From contig JANYBV010000038.1 in assembly GCA_025360605.1 (NCBI GenBank), positions 358,144 to 422,143 of the forward strand: a stretch of 64,000 nucleotides of DNA. Direction: 5' to 3'. Shown piece by piece: positions 1 through 9,554 of this stretch. The first letter of the stretch is position 1. Every line of letters begins with the position of its first letter. Made by a program: the position numbers and the translations under genes. The DNA comes from Alphaproteobacteria bacterium. Its GTDB lineage: Bacteria > Pseudomonadota > Alphaproteobacteria > Rickettsiales > SXRF01. The notes under the pieces were generated by a model. The model did no database searches, had not been told where the DNA came from, and worked only from the letters and a program-made list of their open reading frames with translations.

Positions 1-546
1 GCGGTGCAGGGGTATTTCGGCGGTTGGACGGATTTGCTGTTCCAGCGTTTCATTGAAATCTGGTCCGGACTGCCCGAGCTTTTCCTGCTTATTATCCTCG
101 CCAGCATTGTTACCCCTAATTTCTGGTGGCTGCTTGGTATATTGTTATTATTCAGCTGGATGAACCTAACTTCGGTGGTGCGTGCCGAGTTTTTACGTGC
201 GCGGAACTTCGATTATGTAAAAGCGGCACGCGCCCTTGGGGTCAGTGAACGCCGCATTATGGTGCGCCATGTGCTGCCCAACGCGCTGGTAGCGGCCATG
301 ACCTATATCCCGTTTGTCATGAGCGGTGCGGTCACGGCACTCACCACGCTCGATTTCTTGGGCTTCGGCCTGCCCCCCGGTTCGCCGTCGCTGGGGGAGT
401 TGCTGCTGCAGGGCAAGGGTAACCCGCAGGCGGCGTGGCTGGGATTCACCGGCTTTATCTTTATTGCCGGTATGCTGGTGTTGATTATCTTTATTTCCGA
501 AGCGTTTAGGGATGCATTTGACCCCAGAAAGGCATTGAAGGCATGA
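1..546 (+). CDS. yejE: YejE-like peptide ABC transporter permease (5' truncated by window)
   Basis: C-terminal 181 codons of an inner-membrane permease of the oligopeptide/microcin C importer type (YejABEF). Several hydrophobic segments are visible. The EAA cytoplasmic loop that contacts the ATPase is clear ([20 protein letters not shown]), followed by the usual [17 protein letters not shown] stretch and a C-terminal [13 protein letters not shown] tail. The open frame runs into the window edge, so the real start lies upstream. It overlaps the next gene by 4 bp (ATGA), which suggests translational coupling. The family role is uptake of peptides into the cytoplasm. The YejE assignment rather than another DppC/OppC member rests on the neighbouring fused double ATPase. 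Confidence 0.88.
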   Translation, partial: AVQGYFGGWTDLLFQRFIEIWSGLPELFLLIILASIVTPNFWWLLGILLLFSWMNLTSVVRAEFLRARNFDYVKAARALGVSERRIMVRHVLPNALVAAMTYIPFVMSGAVTALTTLDFLGFGLPPGSPSLGELLLQGKGNPQAAWLGFTGFIFIAGMLVLIIFISEAFRDAFDPRKALKA

Positions 547-2126
547 CGCTCCTGTCCGTAGAAAAGCTTTCGCTGGAATTTGCCATCCACAAGGCGGTGT
601 CGGGGGTGTCCTTCCACATTGATAAGGGCGAGATGGTGGCGGTGGTCGGCGAATCCGGCTCCGGCAAGTCGCTGACCGCCCTCTCCTGCCTTGGCCTGCA
701 GCCTGCCAGCGCCACGATCAGCGGCAGCATTACCTTTGATGGGCAGGACATGGTAGGTGCATCGGAAGCCGTGTTGCGCCAGATACGCGGCAAGCGCATC
801 GGCATGATCTTCCAAGAACCAATGACCGCGCTCAACCCCCTGCACACCATTGGCAGTCAGATTGGTGAAATCCTGACCATCCACCAGCCGATGGCACCCA
901 ATGCGGTGCATGCACGCATTATCGAGCTATTGGAGCAGGTCGGCCTGCCGCATTTTAAGGACCGCCTCGGGGCGTTCCCGCATGAATTATCCGGCGGCGA
1001 GCGCCAGCGCGTGATGATCGCCATGGCCATTGCCAATAAGCCCGATCTGCTGATTGCCGATGAACCGACCACGGCGGTGGATGTCACCATACAGGCAAAA
1101 ATCCTGAAGCTACTAAAAGAATTGCAAAAAAACATGGGGTTAGCCATATTATTCATCACCCATGACCTAACCATCGTGCGCCGCCTTGCCGACCGCGTGG
1201 TAGTGATGAGCAAGGGAGAAATCGTCGAACAGGGACTGGTAACGCAGGTCTTCCATGCGCCATCACATTCCTATACTAAGCATCTTCTCGCATCCGAACC
1301 GAAGGGCGCTGCGGCTGTCTTACCTGCCAATCCAAAACCGATAATGGCATGCGACCAGCTAAAAGTCTATTTTCCCATTAAAAAAGGCGTATTAAAAAAG
1401 ACCGTAGGCTTTATAAAAGCAGTGGACAGCGTATCGGTTGCGGTAACGGAATTCATGACTCTGGGAGTCGTTGGCGAGTCCGGCTCGGGAAAAACGACCT
1501 TGGGCTTCGCACTGTTGCGCCTGATGAAGAGCGAAGGGCGGATCGTATTTTTAGGGAATGACATTCAGGGATGGGGCCATAGCGCCATGCGGCCTCTGCG
1601 CGAAAAGATGCAAATGGTGTTTCAGGACCCCTACTCCAGCCTTAACCCGCGCATGACCGTGCGCCAGATCATCGAAGAAGGCCTGCTGGTGCATAGGCTA
1701 AGCAGCACGGCCAGCGAAAGGCTGGCAGCGATTGAGGCGATTATGGAGGATGTCGGGCTGACGACAGACATGCTGGAGCGCTACCCGCACGAATTCAGCG
1801 GTGGCCAGCGCCAGCGCATCAGCATTGCCCGCGCCATGGTGCTGCGCCCTACCTTCGTGGTGCTGGACGAGCCAACCTCGGCACTGGATTTGTCGGTGCA
1901 GGCACAGATTATTGACCTGCTGAAAAACCTGCAAGCCAAATACGCCCTCAGCCTGATGTTCATCAGCCATGATTTGCGCGTGGTCAAAGCTATTGCCCAC
2001 CACATCATCGTCATGCATCATGGGGTCATTGTGGAGCAAGGGGATGCGAAAAGCATCTTCGAGCAGCCCAAACAAGACTATACGCGTGCGCTCATTAACG
2101 CCGCGTTTATGAATGAGGTGGCATAA
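543..2126 (+). CDS. yejF: YejF-like fused double ATP-binding ABC protein
   Basis: 527 residues with two complete ABC ATPase domains in one chain, as in YejF. Domain 1 has Walker A GESGSGKS at about residues 36-43, an LSGGERQR signature and LLIADEPT Walker B. Domain 2 repeats [17 protein letters not shown] and VVLDEPT. The start overlaps the permease stop by 4 bp. It would energise import of oligopeptides or microcin C-like compounds through the YejBE permeases. Nothing in the sequence is degraded. The substrate cannot be read from the sequence. Confidence 0.93.
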   Translation: MTLLSVEKLSLEFAIHKAVSGVSFHIDKGEMVAVVGESGSGKSLTALSCLGLQPASATISGSITFDGQDMVGASEAVLRQIRGKRIGMIFQEPMTALNPLHTIGSQIGEILTIHQPMAPNAVHARIIELLEQVGLPHFKDRLGAFPHELSGGERQRVMIAMAIANKPDLLIADEPTTAVDVTIQAKILKLLKELQKNMGLAILFITHDLTIVRRLADRVVVMSKGEIVEQGLVTQVFHAPSHSYTKHLLASEPKGAAAVLPANPKPIMACDQLKVYFPIKKGVLKKTVGFIKAVDSVSVAVTEFMTLGVVGESGSGKTTLGFALLRLMKSEGRIVFLGNDIQGWGHSAMRPLREKMQMVFQDPYSSLNPRMTVRQIIEEGLLVHRLSSTASERLAAIEAIMEDVGLTTDMLERYPHEFSGGQRQRISIARAMVLRPTFVVLDEPTSALDLSVQAQIIDLLKNLQAKYALSLMFISHDLRVVKAIAHHIIVMHHGVIVEQGDAKSIFEQPKQDYTRALINAAFMNEVA

Positions 2127-2165
2127 TGCGTGAAATTTTCGCCTGTTGGTAAGGGGAGCAATGTG

Positions 2166-2762
2166 ATGGGTTTATCGGATGAACTGCTGCAAAAATTTGT
2201 AAGCCTGCTGACCGCCCTGATGGGGGCGCTGGTCGGTGGGTTGTTTTCTTTACGCGCCAGCAGCAGAGCGCACCGGTTTGAAATGGCCAAGGAACACCGC
2301 CGTGAGGAACGCGAGGTGCAGAACATGCTGGATTCCATCGGGGTGGAAATCGGCACCTTGTGGTTTTTCCACATGAACCGTATCGGCGCTATGGTCGAAA
2401 ACCTGCCCGAAGGTGGCGCGTTTGAATTCTACTATCCCCTCACCCAAGATTACTTCACCGTGTACAACACCAATGCTGGCAAGATCGGTGCAGTGAAGGA
2501 CAATGAGCTGCGTGAGGCCATTGTGGTGTGCTACAACAAGTGCAAGAAAATCGTCGACGGTTTTAAATATAATAATGTTTTATATAAAGATTACCGTGAT
2601 TTGCTGCTGATGCCCGCTGATTCACCGAACCATGAGGCGTATGTGGCGGCTAAGCATCTGGAATTGGTTGATTACGCCAAGATTGTGGTCGAAGACCATT
2701 TTGAGGTGAAGGGATATGTTGAAAAACTATTAAATTTGCTTAAGAATAGGGTCGGCTCATAA
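2166..2762 (+). CDS. Unknown protein with one N-terminal membrane segment
   Basis: 198 residues if started at the ATG at 2166, which has AAGGGGAG about 7 nt upstream. A GTG at 2130 in frame is possible but has no clear ribosome site. Residues of about 10-30 (LLTALMGALVGGLFSL) form a hydrophobic helix, followed by a charged stretch rich in Arg, Glu and Lys and then a soluble domain with FYYPLTQDYFTVYNTNAGKI. I do not recognise the family. It follows yejF by about 40 bp, so it could be co-transcribed, but a functional link is not evident. Confidence 0.7.
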   Translation: MGLSDELLQKFVSLLTALMGALVGGLFSLRASSRAHRFEMAKEHRREEREVQNMLDSIGVEIGTLWFFHMNRIGAMVENLPEGGAFEFYYPLTQDYFTVYNTNAGKIGAVKDNELREAIVVCYNKCKKIVDGFKYNNVLYKDYRDLLLMPADSPNHEAYVAAKHLELVDYAKIVVEDHFEVKGYVEKLLNLLKNRVGS

Positions 2763-2780
2763 AACCCCTAAGTAGAAACC

Positions 2781-3746
2781 ATGGAAAATACTCGGCCTGC
2801 CACAGGCTCCGATGGGCTCGTCACCAAGGACGATTACAGCACCGTTCTGACCCCGCTTAAAAGGTTGAACAAAGGCAGGCAGGCGCATGCCCTGATTGAT
2901 GATGTTGATGCTACTCTCAGGCATTATTTTGAGCATCACACGGAGCCCTTGCTCAAAAAAACCATCCGTGCCCTTACCTATGATTATCTCAAGGCTAAAC
3001 ATGACAAGCCTGACTTTGCTCCCCCCGAAGGCGTGGGATATCTAACCAAGCGTTTGCATGAATTAAATAAACAACATAAAGGGCAGCCGCTTAAAAGACC
3101 TTTTCGTGATTACTCGGAGGATGAAGTCATGAAGGTTATCCTGAACTTGGAACCTCCGCGCCATCATACGCAGGCGGGCATTCATTTCTTGCTGCTTCTT
3201 TTAGAAGAAAAAGGCGTTGATGGAGTAGCCGATTTTATGGATGAAGCAACTGAAATCCTTGATCATGAAGGTAAGTTGCTCGATTATGATTTTAAAGGCG
3301 ATAACCAAAACATCGTAAAGCGCGCGCGAATTGGAAAACTTATGCACCGCCGCACCTTTCTGGAAACTAGCGCTTGGGGTATCGGCGGAACTATTTGTCT
3401 GATCAATGGTGGTCTTCAGGTTACGAACCTAGCCTTAAAAGCAATCAATGGCATGATGAGAGCGAGCGAAGAATCCAAGCATAACTCTGGCGCTCACCGC
3501 CAGAATGAACTTGAATGGATGGAACATAGATTAGAGGCAATTAAAGAGCGCTCTGAAAATAATTTGGGACCTATTGAAAACATCGTGATCGGTGCGGCTT
3601 TGGTGTACGAAGATATCAAGGAATCGCGCGAAAAAAAATACGAACAGATTTCAAATGCAGTGGCAGAGCTTGCGAATTATATCCGTAAAGAAACACTCGT
3701 TCCCCAAGTTGAACAAGGCAAGGAAACGCTTGCCCGCCGGCATTGA
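2781..3746 (+). CDS. Unknown 321-aa protein with an internal hydrophobic segment
   Basis: A hydrophilic, helix-rich protein with no family I recognise. Residues 1-185 are polar, with a short Leu-rich run (FLLLLLEE, about 136-143). Around residues 189-222 there is HRRTFLETSAWGIGGTICL, a hydrophobic stretch preceded by a twin-arginine-like motif in the middle of the chain rather than at the N-terminus. The last 100 residues are charged and likely coiled. The gene begins 18 bp after the previous unknown gene, so the two probably form a unit. The start at 2781 has only a weak upstream ribosome site. Confidence 0.65.
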   Translation: MENTRPATGSDGLVTKDDYSTVLTPLKRLNKGRQAHALIDDVDATLRHYFEHHTEPLLKKTIRALTYDYLKAKHDKPDFAPPEGVGYLTKRLHELNKQHKGQPLKRPFRDYSEDEVMKVILNLEPPRHHTQAGIHFLLLLLEEKGVDGVADFMDEATEILDHEGKLLDYDFKGDNQNIVKRARIGKLMHRRTFLETSAWGIGGTICLINGGLQVTNLALKAINGMMRASEESKHNSGAHRQNELEWMEHRLEAIKERSENNLGPIENIVIGAALVYEDIKESREKKYEQISNAVAELANYIRKETLVPQVEQGKETLARRH

Positions 3747-3750
3747 AAAT

Positions 3751-4728
3751 TTACACCTGTAAAATGAGCGCACCGGTGGTTTTGCGCGATTCAAGGTCGA
3801 TATGTGCCTGACGCACCTCTTCTAAATGGTACATCCCGCCTATGCGGATATTGACGATTTTGCGGGCAATCAGGTCAAACAGCGTATGGGCATTGGCTAG
3901 ATAGTGGTCGTAATGCTCGATATGGTCCATCAGCGTAGGACGCGTCAGGTACAGTGAACCCTTCTGCGAGAGCAGCCCTGCTTCAAACGGCGGAATCGAG
4001 CCGGACGACTGGCCGAAGCTGACCATCATGCCGAATTTTTTGAGCGAATCGAGCGAATCGGTAAAGGTACTTTTGCCAACCGAGTCATACACCACGTCCA
4101 CCCCTCGCCCGCCGGTATATTCCTTCACTTTTTCGACCATGTCTTCCTGCGTGTAGATAATCGGGTAATCGCAGCCATTTTCCATGGCCAGATGCGCTTT
4201 TTCCTCGCTGCTGACCGTGCCCAGTACGGTGGCTCCCAGATGCTTGGCTATCTGGCAGGCAATCAGCCCTACCCCGCCGGAGGCGGCGTGAATCAGTACG
4301 GTGTCACCCGCCTGAATGCGGAAGGTCAGGTAGGTCAGGTAATGAGCAGTCAGGCCTTTAAGCATAACGGCGGCGGCCTGCTCGTAGGAGATGGAGTCCG
4401 GAATTGCAATCACATGGCGGGCAGGCATGCAGCGGTATTCGGCGTAAGCACCGATCGGTCCACCGCAATAGGCCACGCGGTCACCCACTTGCAGGTGCGT
4501 CACTAATTTTCCCACCTTCTCCACCACCCCAGAGGCTTCCATGCCGAGGCCGATGGGGTAAGCCATCAGCTTATAAAGGCCGGTACGGTGGTATATATCG
4601 ATATAATTGATGCCGATAGCATGCTGGCGAATCAGCACCTCGCTCACAGCAGGCTGCGGGACGGCCACCTCCTCGATTTTTAATACCTCGGGGCCGCCGG
4701 TTTCGTGGATTCTGACGATCTGAGCCAT
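3751..4728 (-). CDS. qor: NAD(P)H:quinone oxidoreductase, Qor type
   Basis: 325 residues, a zinc-independent medium-chain dehydrogenase/reductase. The N-terminus MAQIVRIHETGGPEVLKIEE is typical. The nucleotide-binding motif AASGGVGLIACQIAKHLGA and the GRGVDVVYDSVG segment fit quinone oxidoreductase 1. The start at 4728 is preferred over an in-frame ATG at 4746 because GAAAGG sits 9 nt upstream and the protein then begins as in homologues. The family performs one-electron reduction of quinones with NADPH in the cytoplasm. It is convergent with the unknown gene at 2781 (4 bp gap) and divergent from mnmE. Confidence 0.88.
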   Translation of the reverse strand: MAQIVRIHETGGPEVLKIEEVAVPQPAVSEVLIRQHAIGINYIDIYHRTGLYKLMAYPIGLGMEASGVVEKVGKLVTHLQVGDRVAYCGGPIGAYAEYRCMPARHVIAIPDSISYEQAAAVMLKGLTAHYLTYLTFRIQAGDTVLIHAASGGVGLIACQIAKHLGATVLGTVSSEEKAHLAMENGCDYPIIYTQEDMVEKVKEYTGGRGVDVVYDSVGKSTFTDSLDSLKKFGMMVSFGQSSGSIPPFEAGLLSQKGSLYLTRPTLMDHIEHYDHYLANAHTLFDLIARKIVNIRIGGMYHLEEVRQAHIDLESRKTTGALILQV

Positions 4729-4793
4729 TTGCCATTGCCTTTCCAAGCCAATTACTTATATAAGCGGCAGCAACTTTAGCGTGAGCAATACGG

Positions 4794-6143
4794 ATGTCCA
4801 GTACCAAGTCAGAGTTTGCCGATACCATCTACGCACTGGCGACCATGGCAGGGAAATCGGCGGTGTCTATCTTTCGCCTGTCCGGCCCGCGTTCGCTGAC
4901 GGTATTGAAGCTCTTGTCGGGTGCGGGTGACATCACGCCGCGCCATGCGCATTACCTGACATTTCGTTCGCCGGATACGCAGGAACCCATCGATCAGGGC
5001 TTAGGGATTTATTTCCCCAAACCGCACAGCTTTACCGGCGAGGAGGTGGTGGAGTGCCAGCTGCATGGCTCACCCGCCGTTATCCGCCATATGCTAGAAA
5101 CGTTAGGGCAGGTGGACGGCCTGCGTCCGGCCGAGGCGGGGGAATTCACGCGGCGTGCCTTTATCAATGGCAAGATGGACCTGATGGAGGCGGAAGGGTT
5201 GGCGGATCTGATCGATTCGGAAACCAGCCAGCAGAAATCACAGGCATTACGGCAGATGCAGGGCGGCATGAGTGCGCAGTTTGAAACGCTGCGTAACGAC
5301 ACCATTCATTGTCTGGCGCTCTTAGAAGCGTATATCGACTTTCCGGATGAAGAGATACCCGAATCGGTTTTAACCTCTCTACAGGCAAGCCTGATCGATT
5401 TACGGGGTAAGATTCAATTGATGCTTTCTGACCAGAGGCGGGGGGAGCGGTTACGCGACGGCATCAACGTGGTGATTCTTGGTGCGCCCAACGTCGGCAA
5501 ATCCAGCTTGCTCAATGCGATTGCGCGGCGGGATGTGGTGATTGTGTCCCACCAGCCGGGCACCACGCGCGATATGGTGGAAATACACGTCGATATTGCC
5601 GGATATCCCGTGGTGTTTGTTGATACGGCGGGTTTGCGGGATAGTGACGACGAGATCGAATCCGAAGGCATACGGCGGGCGCTGGAGCGTTCGCGCTCTG
5701 CCGATATCAGGCTGGTGTTGTTTGACGGCGCGCAGTGGCCGCAGCTGGATGATGCCAGCCGCCAGTTGCTTGACGAGCAGTCTCTGGCCGTTATTACGAA
5801 AGGAGACTTGCTGTCTACGCGTCCACATCATCCGGTATTGCCGGATGTTCATTACATTTCGACGCAATCAGGCGAGGGGATAGATGCGCTGTTACAGCAG
5901 ATCGAGAAGCGCATTGTCGGCGATTATGCCAGCCATACCGCACCGTTTATCACGCGCACCCGCCACAGGGCGTTTTTGGAGGCGGCGCTAGCGCATATCG
6001 ATGCCTCCATGCACAAGCCGGATTTGGAGCTGCGCTGCGAGGAATTACGCTTGGCGGCACAGAGCTTAGGTAAAATTACTGGTAAAATTCAGGTGGATGA
6101 TGTATTAGACGTGATATTCAGGCGCTTTTGTATTGGAAAATAA
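4794..6143 (+). CDS. mnmE: tRNA modification GTPase MnmE
   Basis: 449 residues. It acts with MnmG to add the carboxymethylaminomethyl group to U34 of tRNAs. The N-terminal folate-binding domain begins DTIYALATMAGKSAVSIFRLSGP. The G domain carries GAPNVGKSSL (G1), the TT of PGTTRDM (G2) and DTAGLRDS (G3). The G4 motif reads TKGD where NKxD is usual. The C-terminus VIFRRFCIGK has the catalytic Cys of the FCIGK box. It is followed 63 bp later by mnmG in the same direction, so the two partners are adjacent here. A TAAGGGC/GCCCTTA hairpin spans the stop codon without a T-run. Confidence 0.96.
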   Translation: MSSTKSEFADTIYALATMAGKSAVSIFRLSGPRSLTVLKLLSGAGDITPRHAHYLTFRSPDTQEPIDQGLGIYFPKPHSFTGEEVVECQLHGSPAVIRHMLETLGQVDGLRPAEAGEFTRRAFINGKMDLMEAEGLADLIDSETSQQKSQALRQMQGGMSAQFETLRNDTIHCLALLEAYIDFPDEEIPESVLTSLQASLIDLRGKIQLMLSDQRRGERLRDGINVVILGAPNVGKSSLLNAIARRDVVIVSHQPGTTRDMVEIHVDIAGYPVVFVDTAGLRDSDDEIESEGIRRALERSRSADIRLVLFDGAQWPQLDDASRQLLDEQSLAVITKGDLLSTRPHHPVLPDVHYISTQSGEGIDALLQQIEKRIVGDYASHTAPFITRTRHRAFLEAALAHIDASMHKPDLELRCEELRLAAQSLGKITGKIQVDDVLDVIFRRFCIGK

Positions 6144-6206
6144 GGGCAGGTGCGTGTAGTATGCCGCCCTTACAGCGACTCATGTATTAATATTTCTTAG
6201 TAAATT

Positions 6207-8072
6207 ATGGTCGATTTTGATGTCATAGTGATTGGTGGCGGGCATGCGGGCTGCGAAGCGGCGGCAGCTTCCGCACGCGTGGGCGCAAGGACCGCACTGG
6301 TGACGCAAAAACGCCAGACCATCGGCGAGATGTCGTGCAACCCCGCCATTGGTGGCATTGCCAAGGGTACGCTGGTTAAGGAAATTGATGCGCTGGACGG
6401 GGTGATGGGGCGTGTGATTGACCGCGCCGGTATCCATTACCGTATCCTCAATGGAAGCAAAGGCCCCGCGGTGCGTGGCCCACGTGCGCAGGCTGACCGC
6501 AAACTCTACCGTAATGCCATGCAGGATATATTATCCAACTACGAAAACCTGACGATTGTCGAAGCCTCCGTGGAGGATTTGCTGGTGAATGATAATGCCG
6601 AAGTAACGGGCGTTATCACCCAGTCCGGCACAACGATCACAGCGGGTAAGGTGGTGCTGACCACGGGCACGTTTTTAAACGGTCTGATGCATATTGGTGA
6701 AACCAAAATCAGGGCAGGCAGAGTAGGGGAGCAACCCTCGATCGGCCTGTCCGATACGCTGAAGCGGCTTGAATTTAATGTCGGCCGCCTGAAGACGGGA
6801 ACACCGCCACGGCTGGATGGTAAAACCATCGACTGGGCTTCGCTGGAAGCGCAACCAGGGGATAATCCGCCGCAGCCATTTTCCTACATGACCGATCAGG
6901 TGAGGGTGCCGCAAATCTCGTGCTATATCACTCACACCAATCCGCAGACCCATGAGATCATCCGTAGCAACATTCACCGCGCGCCGATGTATTCGGGGCA
7001 GATTGAAAGCACTGGCCCACGCTATTGCCCGTCGATTGAAGACAAGGTGGTGCGTTTTGCCGCCCGTGAACATCACCAGATTTTCTTGGAACCCGAAGGG
7101 CTCGATGACGATACCGTCTATCCGAACGGCATTTCTACCTCGCTCCCAGAGGATGTGCAATTGGCCTTGCTCAAGACCATCGCGGGCCTCGAAAATGCCG
7201 TGATGATTCGCCCGGGTTATGCGATTGAATATGATTATGTCGATCCCCGCGAATTAAAGCCCACACTTGAGACAAAAAAGGTGAGGGGCTTGTATTTTGC
7301 AGGCCAGATTAACGGCACGACAGGCTATGAAGAAGCGGGCGGGCAGGGGCTGGTTGCTGGCCTCAATGCGGCTTTGGCAGCGGCGGGTTCCAAGCCATTT
7401 ATTATCGATAGGTCGGATGCCTATATCGGGGTTATGATTGATGACCTGATTACGATGGGGGCAAACGAACCGTACCGTATGTTCACTTCGCGCTCGGAAT
7501 ACCGTTTGAGTTTACGGGCAGACAATGCCGATTTACGTCTGACCGAAAAGGGAATGGCGATGGGGTGCATCGCCTCCGATCGTCAAAAGGCATTTTTAGA
7601 AAAGAAAAATCGCATCAATGTTTCACGTGAAACATTGATGAAGAAAAAAATCACTCCCAGCGAAGCGAAGTTGATGGGCATCACCATCAATCAGGATGGC
7701 ATTTATCGTTCCGCCTATGAACTCCTCAATTATAATAATATTACCTTTAACGAGCTCTGTACGGTATGGCCAGAGATCGCGATCATTCCACCTGACGTGT
7801 TAGAGCAATTGAAAACGGAAGTATTGTATTCCGGATATCTTGAGCGTCAGGAGTTGGATATACAAGCCTTTAAAAAAGAAGAAGAAATGATGATACCGGA
7901 AGCTATTGACTATGATCTTTTGCCGTCACTTTCGACCGAAATCAAAACCAAATTGAAGCGCATTCAGCCCGCTACTATTGGAGCGGCCAGTCGTATTCAA
8001 GGGGTAACACCCGCATCTATTGTAGCGTTGATGGCTCATATCAAACGCTATGATTTCAAGAAATCCGCTTGA
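6207..8072 (+). CDS. mnmG: tRNA uridine 5-carboxymethylaminomethyl modification enzyme MnmG (GidA)
   Basis: 621 residues, the FAD-binding partner of MnmE. The Rossmann motif [14 protein letters not shown] lies at the N-terminus. The conserved segments [30 protein letters not shown] and [20 protein letters not shown] follow. The C-terminal helical domain that binds MnmE is present ([14 protein letters not shown]). A perfect parS site lies inside the gene and encodes an NVSRET stretch at about residues 471-476. The stop overlaps the rsmG start by 4 bp. Confidence 0.97.
   Translation: MVDFDVIVIGGGHAGCEAAAASARVGARTALVTQKRQTIGEMSCNPAIGGIAKGTLVKEIDALDGVMGRVIDRAGIHYRILNGSKGPAVRGPRAQADRKLYRNAMQDILSNYENLTIVEASVEDLLVNDNAEVTGVITQSGTTITAGKVVLTTGTFLNGLMHIGETKIRAGRVGEQPSIGLSDTLKRLEFNVGRLKTGTPPRLDGKTIDWASLEAQPGDNPPQPFSYMTDQVRVPQISCYITHTNPQTHEIIRSNIHRAPMYSGQIESTGPRYCPSIEDKVVRFAAREHHQIFLEPEGLDDDTVYPNGISTSLPEDVQLALLKTIAGLENAVMIRPGYAIEYDYVDPRELKPTLETKKVRGLYFAGQINGTTGYEEAGGQGLVAGLNAALAAAGSKPFIIDRSDAYIGVMIDDLITMGANEPYRMFTSRSEYRLSLRADNADLRLTEKGMAMGCIASDRQKAFLEKKNRINVSRETLMKKKITPSEAKLMGITINQDGIYRSAYELLNYNNITFNELCTVWPEIAIIPPDVLEQLKTEVLYSGYLERQELDIQAFKKEEEMMIPEAIDYDLLPSLSTEIKTKLKRIQPATIGAASRIQGVTPASIVALMAHIKRYDFKKSA
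7619..7634. promoter_or_regulatory. parS site 1 (inside mnmG)
   Basis: Exact 16-bp palindrome TGTTTCACGTGAAACA, the consensus chromosomal ParB-binding parS site. It lies in the mnmG coding frame, where it encodes VSRET. It is one of three identical copies within 1 kb upstream of parA. Confidence 0.95.
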
Positions 8073-8698
8073 GTAATTGTGTGGAATCCAATCATTTTAC
8101 CGAAGCAAAAAATCGTTTCCATGTTTCACGTGAAACATTTGATCGGTTGAAGTCCTACGAACAGATCTTGCTCAAGTGGCAATCTAAAATCAATTTGATT
8201 GGACCCGACACCATGGCAAGTGTTTGGAATCGGCATTTCGTTGATTCACTCCAGCTTTTGCCACTGATTCCTGATCTGAAGGTCCGAATGATTGATATGG
8301 GGACGGGGGCTGGCTTCGCAGGGATGGTGTTGGCGATAGCAGGGGCAACAGATATGCATTTGCTGGAGAGTGACGGCAAGAAAATATCCTTTTTGAAAGA
8401 GGTGGCGCGCATCACTAATACCTCTGTCAATATACATCATGGACGTATCGAAGAGATCGCTATTGAGGGAACGGAATTGGTTTTGTCGCGGGCATGTTCA
8501 TCACTTGCCAATCTCTTTTCATATTCGTCGCGATATGTTTCACGTGAAACAAAATGCCTCTTTCATAAGGGGAAAAATTACCCTCAAGAACTGCTTGACT
8601 CCCAATCCGAATGGTTGTTTGACTATAGTGTCCACCCTAGCGTTACTGATGCTCAGGGCGGCATACTGGAAGTAACACAGCTCAGGAAGAGGGTATAA
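8069..8698 (+). CDS. rsmG: 16S rRNA (guanine-527 N7) methyltransferase RsmG (GidB)
   Basis: 209 residues. It methylates G527 of 16S rRNA using S-adenosylmethionine. The family core is visible: [15 protein letters not shown], then [14 protein letters not shown], then the SAM-binding [16 protein letters not shown]. The start is a TTG at 8069 overlapping the mnmG stop; a GTG at 8081 is an in-frame alternative. Two perfect parS palindromes lie within the gene and give VSRET peptides near residues 19-23 and 157-161. The mnmG-rsmG-parA-parB order is the classic arrangement. Confidence 0.93.
   Translation: MSNCVESNHFTEAKNRFHVSRETFDRLKSYEQILLKWQSKINLIGPDTMASVWNRHFVDSLQLLPLIPDLKVRMIDMGTGAGFAGMVLAIAGATDMHLLESDGKKISFLKEVARITNTSVNIHHGRIEEIAIEGTELVLSRACSSLANLFSYSSRYVSRETKCLFHKGKNYPQELLDSQSEWLFDYSVHPSVTDAQGGILEVTQLRKRV
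8122..8137. promoter_or_regulatory. parS site 2 (inside rsmG, 5' end)
   Basis: Exact TGTTTCACGTGAAACA. It overlaps the rsmG coding sequence near its start and encodes HVSRET. Confidence 0.95.
8536..8551. promoter_or_regulatory. parS site 3 (inside rsmG, 3' part)
   Basis: Exact TGTTTCACGTGAAACA, 158 bp before the parA start. It encodes YVSRET in RsmG. Confidence 0.95.
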
Positions 8699-8708
8699 GG
8701 GGAACAGT

Positions 8709-9539
8709 ATGACAGTCACTGCCAAAGCGAAAAAAACCACCGTAAAATCACCACGCATACTTGCCATCGTTAACCAAAAAGGTGGTGTAGGTAAGACCAC
8801 CACAACCGTTAATTTGGCGACGGCATTGGCTGCCGTAAACAAGAAAGTATTGATCATCGATTTCGATCCGCAGGGTAATGCCAGCACCGGTGTTGGCATT
8901 GATTCCTCCCATCGTGAGCTAAATTCCTATGATCTGGTATTGAGCGACACGCCGCTGGATGAAATTACCCAAGCGTCCATGGTTCCTAACCTGTTTGTTG
9001 TTCCCGCGACCATAGATCTTTCCGGATCCGAAATTGAGATGGTTAGCCTTGTGAAAAGAGAGTATCGCCTCAAGCAAGCCATTGAAAATAGCATCGCTGA
9101 TTATGATTATGTGCTTATTGACTGCCCGCCGTCGCTGGGGTTATTGACCCTGAATGCGTTAGTGGCAGCCAATGCGGTGTTAATTCCCCTGCAATGTGAA
9201 TTTTATGCCCTTGAAGGATTGAGCCACCTGATGCGCACCATCGAACTGGTCCGCGCCAATCTTAACGAGGGGCTTTCTATACAGGGGATTGTCCTCACCA
9301 TGTATGACCGCCGGAATAAATTCACCGAGCAGATTGAAAATGACGTTCGCGGGTATTTCGGGGAGACGGTCTACAACGCAGTCATTCCACGTAACATCCG
9401 TATGTCGGAAGCCCCCTCACACGGGAAACCCGCGCTTATTTACGATATGCACTGTGCTGGTTCAAAAGCCTATATCCAGTTGGCCAGTGAATTATTGAAA
9501 CGTGAAAAACAGCTCCAAAAAGAACTGACAGCTGCTTAA
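8709..9539 (+). CDS. parA: Chromosome partitioning ATPase ParA (Soj)
   Basis: 276 residues. A deviant Walker A KGGVGKTTTTVNLATALA follows a short basic N-terminus; the DFDPQGNASTG (A') and YVLIDCPPSLGLLTLNAL (B) motifs are intact. It is a DNA-bound ATPase that moves ParB-parS complexes during chromosome segregation. The start at 8709 has a GGGGAA ribosome site. It is followed 15 bp later by parB and preceded by three parS sites, so the whole partition module is local. Confidence 0.97.
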   Translation: MTVTAKAKKTTVKSPRILAIVNQKGGVGKTTTTVNLATALAAVNKKVLIIDFDPQGNASTGVGIDSSHRELNSYDLVLSDTPLDEITQASMVPNLFVVPATIDLSGSEIEMVSLVKREYRLKQAIENSIADYDYVLIDCPPSLGLLTLNALVAANAVLIPLQCEFYALEGLSHLMRTIELVRANLNEGLSIQGIVLTMYDRRNKFTEQIENDVRGYFGETVYNAVIPRNIRMSEAPSHGKPALIYDMHCAGSKAYIQLASELLKREKQLQKELTAA

Positions 9540-9554
9540 CTTAGGGAGAATCCT

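Noticed and set aside
4192..4506. Plus-strand open frames inside the quinone oxidoreductase gene
   Set aside because: Shadow frames of a clear minus-strand gene with no family pattern.
6141..6172. TAAGGGC/GCCCTTA hairpin spanning the mnmE stop
   Set aside because: No T-run follows and mnmG continues in the same direction, so I do not call it a terminator.
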